The notes under the pieces were generated by a model, which saw only the letters and a program-made list of their open reading frames with translations, was not told the DNA's origin and did not search any database. A stretch of 64,000 nt of DNA, taken from Rhea pennata. Lineage: Eukaryota; Chordata; Aves; Rheiformes; Rheidae. Within the stretch, counting starts at the first letter, position 1, and each line of letters opens with the position of its first letter. Positions 14,101 to 26,100 of this stretch are shown here, one piece after another. The DNA lies in NCBI RefSeq assembly GCF_028389875.1, contig NC_084663.1:95655190-95719189 (forward strand), read 5' to 3'. The position numbers and the translations under genes are program-made.

Positions 14101-17100
14101 AGCAACAGAAATCCCCTAAACTGTTTATTGTCAGAAGCTGGGAGGAAACATTAGCAAAAAAAAAATCATTTACTCTAATCATGTCCTGTTTCTTATACTG
14201 TTCCCTAGGCATCTCCAGCTGACCACTGCCTGACAGGAAGTAGGAGAGGAGAAGATACTAGGCTTGATAGGCCCAGCCTTTCTTCTGATCCTTTATGCCT
14301 CCTCTCATCTTTTTGTGAGTAGTCAGAGACCTTAACAGTGAATATATACTTTGATACTTTGTCAGAGAAAAGTGGGCAGTTAACTGCAAATGTACTCATC
14401 ACAAGAAAAAAAAAAGCATTGTCAGAATCCAGTGGCTGAATGAGAACAAACTGCTCTTGTCAACACAGGACCATGTAGAAACCAGCTGATCAGAAATTCC
14501 ATTACAATGTGTCTGCCACCATCTCTTTCAATCACTAGCAAAAGGAACCATGTGCAAAGGAATCCAACAAAGTCAGATGACATAAGAATGAGAATAACGT
14601 TCATGAATAAGACAAGACAACTGTGGTACAACCAAGAACAGTTTCTCACGAAAAACAACTGCAAGAAAAATTATTTCTTTTAGTGACACAAAGAAAAGAG
14701 CATTGAATAACATACCTTTTGGATAGAAAAAGGCTTTGGAGAGTAGGATTTAAAATTTGCCATATCTTTAGGCAGGCAACAGATGATGAAGGTAGTTGAT
14801 CTGACTGCAGCTTGTCAGCATCAGAAAAATTAGCAGCAGTTTTAGGTTGCGCCTGTGCATATTTTCGTCCTATTTTCGTCCTCAGGACATTCGTCAAGAT
14901 AACTTTGGGTTGCCTGCCATATATATAATAATAAATTAATAATAGGGTGCTGAGATCTTGTTAAATCACATGAATTCAATAAAACTTATTTAAACCCTTC
15001 CTTAAGGGTTTATTGTTCCTGTATCACACTTAACAGCTTCAAGAAAATTAAGTTCACTTCCCTGACAATTTACAAAGCAGTTCTCTTTAGAGAGGATGTA
15101 TCAGAACTGCATTTTCTCTCAATTAGGATAGCCTTTCAGGATTTTTATTCTGCCACCAATAATTATCACATCCACGCATGATTTTGAAGCAGCCAACTTC
15201 AGCGCAGAGGCACAGAAATTTTGCTGCATCCTTGTTATTGAAAAATATTGGAAGTGACATCACTATCACCTGACAAACTATTCTGAAAACATACAGTTGA
15301 GCATTTTCAGGGTATGAAAACAAGTGCTCCTATTGTGGCATCTTACTTTAGAACCAGAAACATTCAGTGGTTCCCATATCACAATTTAAAATATGATCTT
15401 TCTGGAAAAATCAAGCAGAAATAAAGACTTACAATCATGGATTAGGTTACTAAAAAGCTGCCCATCCAGGCTGAGTCTGCTAGATAGATCCTGAAGTTTT
15501 CAACATAAAGAATCAATTCTGTAATACGGCCAGTAACTTGGACATTTTCTTTTAGCTACTAATCAGTATATATCATCAATGATTTGTCAGAATTCATCTT
15601 AAATGATTCATTTAATTTTCAAAATGAGTGAGAATTGGACTTCTCCTCCTAGAAGGACTGGTCCCAAGAGGACACTGAAGTTCAGGCTCAGACATCGGTT
15701 TTAAAAGATTAACAAGGTAAAAATTGCTTTCTCTATGGCATGTCTAAAATGACAAACCAAGCTGTTCACATTATACAGCAAGAATCTTTCTTTTATAGTT
15801 GGAAAAAAACCCCTTCTACTTACATAGATGTTACATGCTACAGCCACATTTCTTAAGCAAAAGGCTGCTGTTGTTCAGTGGGTTGACAACTGTGCCAAAA
15901 ACTTTTATGAAATCATAGCTGTCCCACTGACATGCTGCATTCAGGTCAACAGCATGGTTACATAGCACCTAGTGGTAAACAGATTTAAGTCTGCCAAGCA
16001 AACCAGTGAAGAAAATCTATGCTTGAAACAAAAGAGAAGATTGAAAACTGCTTTGCTAATTAAAGATGTTGGACTCAGGGAAGACATTTCAAAACATACC
16101 GGTATTTTACTATTGCATCAATAGCTACGTGTTGAGATTTCTTTTCCCTAGTTACTTAACACGTTAACAAGAGTCTCTCTCACCTTGGGTAACTGAAAAG
16201 ACAGTAAGGTTCCTATGTACAACTTAGGGAACCTATCTTTAAAGCTACAAATGCTACTCAGTCTTACTAGATCATCACTGAATGCCACAACATGAATGCA
16301 ATGAGCTGCTGTCTCTGAGGGCTCTTCTATCCATTTTCTAGATCATAGTCAATAAACTTAAATGTAGTAAACTACATTTAATACAATTAATACAATAAAC
16401 TTAAGCTTGAGTTAAGTCACTTTTCTCCACTCTCCGGGTTTGTCTTAGAAGTTTCCCAGGGGAAAAAAAGTGATAAAGAGCTAATGCTGAGTTTCAAAAA
16501 GGGAACCTTAAGCTCTGAAGGAAAAAAATAAATCACAGCACTCTGACACAAGAATCTGGACAGGGGAAGAAAAAATAAGTATTTAGTCTGGTAAGGGAAG
16601 GTTCCTGATTAGCTACAGGAAATACAGTCTAATACAGTCTAGGGTTTCTGAAACAAGAGATCAACTCTACAATGGCAATGTGAGGTCATACGTACAATGA
16701 CAGTCTCTGTCAGCCTCACTAGAAGACTGACCTAAACAAAATAGCAGCTCCAAAACGGTGTAGGCAGAAACAAAAAAAGGTAGATACACACTTATTATTT
16801 TATCCAGGCCTGCATATATTCTCTGACTGCTCAAGCAAAAAATGGTGGCTTTTGGAATGCATTACAAAGCCTGTGCATCTGCTTCAAATACCATAGACCT
16901 AAAAAGGTCTATTCTACACTTTGAGGGTCCAAGGATTGGAGTTTTAGCAAAGGATTTGCTTAAACTACTGAAAAGCTTAGAAAGTCAATATTGGTCACAA
17001 GACAAAAAGTAACCAGGCCACATGGTTATATGGTCCTAACTCTGAGGAAGGAAACAATGCAAACAGTATTTGGGTATCTCTGTGGAATGGTTAAACATTG

Positions 17101-17224
17101 CAGTCTCCTCAAAACAAGGGAAATTTAATAATATTAGCATCTAGCATGGTAGACTCCAACTGTAGCAGCTTAATGAGAATATACCAAGATAGCAACATAT
17201 TCTCAATTCAGCATAGGAAGCAAA

Positions 17225-17262
<38 letters not shown>

Positions 17263-20200
17263 AGAATTCTTCCCCAGGCTAGAAGATCTAGCTATTCTCT
17301 GGGCTTCTCAAACTCCTGGAGCTGATAGGCTAACTCTGATTTAACATGTCAGAAGAACTTATCATAACCAGATCTAAACATAAATTGTTATTTGTCCAAT
17401 TGTAAACTACCTATGTCATATACAAAAATACTGAATATATTAAAATAAGGAATATATACATTTATGAATGCTAATATTTCAAAATTCAACTATGCAAAGA
17501 CCCATTAAACTGTTGGGAAAATTTACAATTCCTAAGGCAGTTAAAGGCAATTTCAAGGTAACAGTTATCAAATTAATTGTGCAAATTTATCTTATGTAAT
17601 TAAGAGATCTACTCTTATGCTTGAATTTCCTCCTTATCTTACCTAACCTGCTTCAGAAGTCCTGTTGCTAAAGGACTATACTGGAAAGACATTTTACCTT
17701 CTGAGGTCCCAGAAGAGATCAAAGCTATAGAAGACTAGAATAGATACTTTTCCTCTAATAATATCCCCAGAATTGGTAATTTTTGCCCCTCCCTTGTCTT
17801 AAATGGGCTTTAAATATCTAAAGTACCTGTGAAAATCATCTTACAAGTTACAGTACACATCCATCCATGCAACTGGTTTTGCATTGGAAACCTGGCTGTA
17901 GGGAGAGGAACCTCCAACAAGCAACATGGGAGAGAATGGTGTATGTCTGGCTATCCATGAAGCTGCCAGGGCTGGCCTAAGGCATCACTTCTACATGACA
18001 CTGTTTTTTTCACTGAAGACATTAACATAAACAACTGGTTATGATCTGATTTTCTGAATATAGCGCTTGCAGCTTTCAGTGGCTTCCCCTTCTAAAGAAC
18101 AAATGACAAGTAGTGGTATTTCCTAAAAAATCATGTCATGAAGACTAAGCGCAAACTGGATCAAAGAAATACAGCTACACTTACGCCAGCCTGTATCTCT
18201 GTGTATCAGTTTCAGGACTGGGGCACAGATCCCTAATTTACCTGTTAAATCATCCACAGAACCAAGCAAGTCATACAAAAGAAATTTCAAAAGATAAAAT
18301 TGATAACAAGCAGGAAAAGAAAAGCAACAGACAGACACAGCAAGCAACTCTGGAGGCATTTTGGTAAAGGAAAACCAAGGCAGAAAATTTTTGTTTCTAA
18401 AGCTACTCCTCTATTCCTCCATCTTTTGTCCAAAAAAATATAAAAAAAACAAAAACAAAAAAAAAAAAAAATCAAACATACTTACTTAAAGGTGAAACGG
18501 GGGGAAAAAAAATGTAACAAGGAAAATGCTGTCAGCTACTATTCCTGGTTAATCTCAAACTATTTTTTACAGGCAAAAATGTATTATCCTACCTTACAAA
18601 GTGCAGAACTGAAAGGTATTAGCTGTTTGGATGACTTTGGGGAAAATGTCTGATCCTTTAACCTCTACTTCAGTCAATAATCAGACCTGCTAGATCCAGT
18701 TCCATTTTCAAAGACTATATTTATGTACACACCAGCGTACAACCACTGGCTTCAATTTGTTCAAATTTGTCTTAGAGTGTGATCAAGTTCAGACCTGGAA
18801 GCTACTGACTCCCTTTGGGTGCATTGATAATAACTGCCTACCAGCATCTTCCTGCCTGCATTCTCCTGCTTGCAGATCAGAATTTCTTAAAATCATTTTT
18901 TTAATGGTGGGATGACATACACCATATGAGGGTGCCTCATCAGGCCACATGAGAGCTGATTACCTGTCCTGGGTGTACAGAATAAAGCCACTGACAGACT
19001 TCTTGTGTTCATCTATTTGAGCTTCATGCACAGCCCAGGCTTTGGCCTTTTGAGATCCAAAGGAATGACACGATACACTATCATTAATGGGAAACTCTCA
19101 GTCACATTCATTGACTGCACTAACTTGAAGTAGTAAGAGGATAAACAGAGGCTTTCTTCTCAAGGCTATGCCCTTTCATTAGTTCTGCAGAACTCTGTTT
19201 TAACAGCAAACCTGAAAATTTCTACTAACCTCCTTGCTTTGCTGGACCAGGAAGTTATTACTACCAAGGTGGGTGTGTCAAATAAAACCTGCCTGTAATT
19301 GTCACAAAAATCTGACAACCACATGGTCACTACTTCATTCAGCTTTGATATGTATTTCAGTTAAAGTTTACAATGTTGAGCTGGCAGGATTACACACATC
19401 TTATTTAAGTACTCCTCTCAACCCAAGAAAACTTGACAGACTAAGATCAGAAGCCTGATTTTCAAAGTAGTGCTATCCCTCTTGGATGACCCAGGAGTAA
19501 AACAGCTGAGGTAAGAGAAGTTGTTCTAAGTTGTTTCCAGGTGGCGATAGCTAGCTTTGAAATAGTGTTATACCCTTCCTCAACAATAAAAGAAATTTCA
19601 TAGATGGCATACAAAACACTAACTGATCAATTACATAAATACTATGTGAAACTTTTTGTAAAGACACTAGTAAGTTGAACTATTCACACTTAATGACAGT
19701 CTTAATCTGTTTTATGACACAAATAGGAGAACAGATAAGAGCAGCACTTGACCAGGACCTGGGAAACAACCTGCTCTGAAAGCCCTATCTAGGACTGTGA
19801 ACGAATTGTCCAGCAGCAGCCATTCACAGGGCCCTCAGTGCATATGTTCAAGTGAAAGCAGTCTTCGTTTGCAACACAGCTTCCAGTCCCCATCGTCACT
19901 TCACAGTAGGACTGATGGAAGTAATCAACTATCACATTTTGTAATCAAAATCCTTGGTTAAAACCACAAGCGAAGGTGGGTCTGTGCTAATACATCGAGT
20001 TTGTCCTTTCTGACTAAAATTAAGGCGAAATGTGCCTCCCTAAATATTTAACAGGAAATACCTCTTGGGTAACATCAGTTAGGTCCTATCAATAGCAAAG
20101 GCTCTACTTTTAAAACAACAGCTAAGAAAACCAGGAGTTTGTCATTAAGATCATTATTTGCTTTTTATCAATACAAATGAAAAATTCCCCACTGTGTAGA

Positions 20201-23132
20201 AGAGACAGAAACTTCTGCCTTCTAAGATTCTCAGCATGTCACTTCATATTTTCCCTTCTGACTTTTGCCAATTCTCAGATTTTTGCTTAACAAAAGCTGG
20301 AAAAATGGGCAGAGGAACCTCATGAAGTTTAACAATGGGAAATACAAAGTCCTGCGCTTGGGGAAGAATAATCCCAGGCACCAGCACATGCTGGAAGCCA
20401 ATCTGCTGAAAAGGAGCTTTGCAGAGAAGGACCTGGGGATCCTGGTGGAAAACAAGCTGATCATGAGCCACTAATGCGCCCTCGTGGCTAGGAAGGCCAA
20501 TGGTTACCCTGGGTTGCATTAAGAAAAGCACTGCCAGCAGGTCAAGGGAAGTGATCCTTCCCATCTACTCAGCCCTGGTGAGGCCATGCCTGGAGTGCTG
20601 GGTCCAGTTCCAGGCTCCCTAATACAACATGGAGCTACTGGAGAGGGCCCAGCAAAAGACCACAGAGATGATTAAGGGAGTGGAACAACTCTCATACAGG
20701 GAGAGGCTGAGAGAGCCAAGACTGTCCAGCCTGGAGAACAGAAGGCTCAGGGCAGGAATCTTATCAATATATATCTGAAGGGAGGGTATAAAGAAGATGG
20801 AGCTGACTTTTCAGTGGTGCCCAGTGACAGGACAAGAGGCAATGGGAACAAATTGAAACACAGGAAGTTCTGCCTGAATACAAGAAAAAAAAAATCCCTG
20901 GAACTGGTTCCCCAGAGAGGCTGTGGATTCTCCATCCTTGTAGACATTCAAAAGCTGTCTGGACCTGCTCTAGTGAACCCTGCTTGAGTGGGTTGGACTA
21001 GATGATCTTTAAAGGTCTCTTCCAACTTGAACCATTCTGTGAACAAATACCATCTCCTTTAGAACCCATATGCTCTTTCTACTCATTATGCAAAGTCAAT
21101 GTGTTAATTTAAACTGACTGAGAAATGCTGTGGTACCTAAATGCCACACTTAGAAGGAACTTTTCTGGAGATAGTAAGTAAAGTTTATTTTATAGTGAAC
21201 CCTCCATCTCGTCTCTGCAGACATCTTTTTTTAAAGAAAAAAAGGTACAGATTTAATACCTTAATATTTGCTGTCTTATTACATGCTAAATCATTTCTCA
21301 CCAGTGTGCTGGTAAAGTCGTAACTTATGAAATGCTTACATCTTCCCTGCAATAGTTTGGAGCATACTGTACATAAAGACAGGGCTAAACGATCACTCTT
21401 CATATGTCATAAAAAAACACTGAATTCACCAGTGTCCAAATCACCTGCTGTCAGTAAACAGTTTCTTTATCTGTGCACTGTGTTTCTGAAAATGTCACTT
21501 GACAACAAATTACTTCATGACTGAACTAAATCTCAGTCAGAATGGGGCAGAGAATGCTTACTCTTACTCCAATTCATGCAAATAAAAGCAGTTAAGTAAT
21601 AATGGCTGGTTCATTAACAAAAATGTAATGAATTCTATCATGCTTTCATCATACTTCCTAGCTACTGTCAATGAATCTGATTCTACAAACATTTTCATTT
21701 TTATATGTCAACTATAGTACTTACAACTTCAGTGTGTTCTTAAGATAAACAATTATCTAGCTGACAGCTTCACATTAAGATGATTTTAAACAACTTGCTA
21801 TTTATCTCAAAGGAATCAAGATATTTGCTCTTGGAAAGAGAGCATAAAGAAACAGTATATCAGACAGTTACATACACCTGTTTTGAGTTTAATATACAGG
21901 TGAAAAACCTAATTTGTCACTACCTTCCTCTATTAATCATCATATCGATTTTTTAATAGTTGGTAAGGCCTATGTGCTACAGAGCAAAAAAATGTCATGC
22001 ATAACAAAAGATGATCTTGAAATCTGCCAAAAAAAATATAAAGTACTAGAATGATAATTTGCACTTAAGGAATAATGACTTCCTTTCAAGATTCCAAACA
22101 GTTCAATAAGCAGTAATTCCTAAAGCCAGTGTTGCATTCCCAATCTGGTGTTGCAGTCTTGCGTTGAGTTGAAACAAAGTAAAAATTATGGTTGCTTCAT
22201 AATTCAAAATGCAATCAGATCACTGAATCACACTTCACTGAAGGGGCAGGGATCTATCTGACAGCTTGAAAATCATCTCTGCATGACCCAAATAATTAAC
22301 TGGAGATCATGAATACTTGTCTTCAAGAAAGACCATGAAACTTCAGGTAATACATACACAAAAAAACTAATTTTGAGATACTTCTTACCCAATTGATTCT
22401 TCATCATTACAGCTGCATCTGTCACAATCCCTTTGCCTTTTTCTTTTTGTAGAAGACTCTTTGTTCCTGGCACTTAATCTCCACTGAAATAAATAAATAA
22501 AATAGGAAGGTTCCAACAGACAAAAATATGTCATGATAGACATTATACTTTAAAGATGGAACAATGAGACACCCTGAAACAATGCAATTGCTCAAATAAA
22601 ATAGAGCAGCAAAGAATATACACAATAATTTTATAAAATATGCTTTGTTTAGAGCATCCATATCCTGCCTTTCCCTTGAAGGGAATTTGCTCTTTCTTCC
22701 TAACATAGTCAAAAATAAAGGCAATTCGACTACTCCCCTAATTAAAGGGGGGGGGGGGGCATTCCAAACAGGGACTTAAATATTGGGCCTGTTTTACAAT
22801 AATCACAAAAATGCAAGATATTGCCTATTTTAAGAAATCTCTGTATACTATATATACTATAACTATATAGTACAGTATATAGTATAACTATATAGCTCCA
22901 CTTGAAGACAATTTCTAGCAGGAATACGAATCTGAAACCTTGATACTTGAGCGGCACCACAAAACCCACCACAGCAAGACATTTTTTTCCCAGTTTTTTT
23001 ACCTTATCAAAATGTACAGCTCTTTCCAAATTAAATTTAATGAAATTCCACCAAAACATATAGTTATTTCTGTAATTGCATGAATCTATCTCCCCCTGCC
23101 ATTTCTTCCTCCTACTCTCTCCCCCGCCCCCT

Positions 23133-23167
<35 letters not shown>

Positions 23168-26100
23168 GCAAAGCTAATAAACCATAGGCAATTTTGAAAA
23201 TTTGGCTAGTCAGGCTGAAAGCAGACAAATCAACTTATCTTCATTTCTGCTTGAGTGTGGGATGAAAGGTGATCTGAAAAATTCAGGTCGAAGCATTATG
23301 GCTACTTCAGTGAAGAAGTCTGAGAGGTGTGTGGCAAATAATTGTTTTTCCTATTATAGGGACTGATTCTGTGATAGGAAATGACCTCATTATTAAAACA
23401 GTGGGCAGCAGAAATTTGCTTTCAAGGTCCATTCCCCCAAACATCATCTAGCTCCCCTCACAGCACTGGTCTCCAAGCATGCAAGACCCAACCACTGAAA
23501 GCTGCACAGAATTTCTCATATATTACAGAGCAAAGTCCGGCAACACTAAATTCACTGCCAACATAAACAGATCCTCTCTCCTAAGTATGGATAAAATAAT
23601 AATATGCCTTTTAATCATGATGCTTCATGACCTTTTCTTTTCAAGATGAAACAGAATACAAAAAAGACTAGCTTGTGTTAAAGAAATCCTCCACCACATG
23701 GGAAGAATCTGAAATATATAGACATAGGTAAGAAAAATATTAAGAGACAGAAAATGCAAAAATACATTGGAAATAACCAGAAAAACACATTTTTAAATTC
23801 ACTCAGCCCAACCACTATTTACATATATATACACACACAAATACATATGTATGTATGAACACACATAAATACAGGGAGGGAAGAAGAGAGGAAAGGATTC
23901 TATTTTGGTGCTTTATGGCTGTGCCTAAGAGGCTGCCGCTGGCAAGCTCAGCAAGCATTATTTCTCACTTCAAAAACCTGACTGCAATTGTATGCTCTGC
24001 TCACTTAAGTATTAACAATAAAGGACATAATGACACAGTGACTTTGTATTGCAGCAGGGTCAAAAGATTGGATCTACCAAGAGAACTGGGTCACATTACC
24101 AGCCCTACTGTAAGTCAAAAGCATTCCTAAACTGTTTAACTAGGCTTTTACAGCTTTTCTGTGGGGGAGCCTGTTTGTCCAGCATCTTGATTTTGAAAGC
24201 ATGAAAATCAGTAACAAACTCTCCATGTCGAGTTGAAGGAGTCAATAGTATCACAATGTTTCCAAAATCTGGCATTTAAAAAACGCATTTACTAAATTTT
24301 GAGCATATTTACTTAACAAATTTGTTTTTATATGCGACTAAGCACACTTACAATCATTCAGTCTTAATACTGACATTTCTATATTAACACCTAAAATTTT
24401 AAATCAAAAATCATACAGTATTTTACATATTCCCTTAAAATTTCAGCTCTCAGATACAAATAATGACTACTATCTCATAACAGAAACAGTTTGGATAAAT
24501 GATCTGTATATAACCTGGAAGACCAGGAATCAAAAAACAATGCACTGAAAACTTACATGTATGTTTGCCTTTAAATTTATGATTTTCAAGATAATTTCAG
24601 GATTTGAGATTACCTTTAACAAAATGGAATCTTTCCATCAAACTACTTTTGAAGCCCAATTCTGCTTTTTCATTATTTGGCTATATGGCACTAAGACTTT
24701 TATTTCTGTAACTGTACGCTTGCAAGCAGATCTCAGACCTATGCACGGACTCTTTCTAGATCAGTCTGCATCAAGTGTTTGTCATACAAGGCAGCATTCA
24801 ATATTAAAAAAAAATCCAGTCTCTAAAACAGAACAAGACATATAACATGCTCCTAAGCACTGAAGAACTTCTCTTTACCTCTTTTAAAGGGTAGACCCAA
24901 TGGTGGGAGCCTGGGAGCCTTGTGAAAGGGGACTGAACTTGGACATCCTCTGACCTGGTGTTTGGCTTCTTCTTTGGCATATGGTACTGAAAATAGAGGA
25001 TGTTACATATGTGATAAAACTAAATTATGCACTAATGCCATGAGTTGACATACTGTCATGAAAAGAATTGCCTCAAACATTATGCAAAATAAGGAACCGG
25101 CAAGGGAAACACTGACCGGTGACTTCAAATGTATTCTCACTGAAGCTTTGGCCTAAAAAACACCTAATACCACTTGAGGCACTGGGGAGCTAGTTTTAAC
25201 AGATCAACTATCTTAAAAAGAAAGAAACAAAAAAACAAAACAGCAAGCAAATAAAACCTTCCTATTTCATTAACTTCATAACACCTTCAGCTGTGTCCTG
25301 GCACTGACATGAGTTGGCATTTACAATTTTCTCAGTTCCCTTCGATTTGCTTACACTCTAGTTTAATCTCTACACCTCAGCTTAGAGAATGATAGAACAA
25401 AAACTAACTGGCTGGGAAATCACTGCATTTATTCTCTCTCTCAAGAAAGAATTTTGAGGATGAATAGCAACTAAATCTTACAATAGCATCAAGATTTTGG
25501 TATATGATGATTAATATCAGAAGACTGGATTTTGGTATACGATAAATAGCATCAAAAGACTGATGTACTCAAAATAGTATCAACTGCTGTCATTGACAAC
25601 CATTGCCAAAATGCAACCAGTATTTCAAAATTACTGAAAAACAGTTAGTAATTCATAGTAATTTTCCAATTCAGAAAAAATATGTAGAAAATAATGTTCA
25701 TTTATAGACTTTCAAAACAAAATCCAGTCAAACTAAATTCCCACAAGGCCATAAAGATGAGCAAAGGGGCGACATTTTGTATCAAGTTAACTAAAACTGT
25801 TAAATAATCTCAACTAAATAAATAACGCAAGGTTTGCTATTTGTTCAGACATCTTGAGAATTAAAACCTTATGCTGCAAATACGACATTAGAATGAAATT
25901 ACCCGTGACGGGCCGTAACGGACTTAACATCTCTTGGACAATCAAGTCTATCTCAGCCAGGAACAAGCTAAGCTGCTACATGTGGTGGCTGATGTAAAGC
26001 ATATTATTGAAGTTAAGTTGAATGTTACTAGAGGCAACCCTATCTTGTAACATGAAATTAAAAATAAGAACTCTAAAACAGAGAGGCTAGAGACTTAATA

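Larger units (their letters stand above)
12829..14913 (-). repeat. Tandem duplication of a 198-bp SENP7 exon
   Basis: Two exons, 14716-14913 and 12829-13026, have equal length and phase. Near-identical sequence runs from the first coding bases of each exon across the acceptor and about 25 bp into the intron. The unit is therefore exon plus flank, copied in tandem about 1.9 kb apart. I recall human SENP7 also having two such units, so the duplication itself is old. Confidence 0.88.
14914..22388 (-). other. SENP7 intron, 7.5 kb
   Basis: Holds the plus-strand CR1 fragment at about 20.3-21.0 kb, an 11-bp-arm palindrome at 16358-16381 and a 30-T run at 17229-17258. Nothing else is recognisable. 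Confidence 0.65.
22484..24878 (-). other. SENP7 intron, 2.4 kb
   Basis: Contains a G run near 22747-22759, a palindromic TATATAGT-type stretch near 22850-22900 and a 29-T run at 23135-23163. No exon was seen. Confidence 0.65.

Noticed and set aside
20231-20564. Short open frames on both strands near 20.3 kb as a host gene
   Set aside because: They fall within the degraded plus-strand CR1 fragment.
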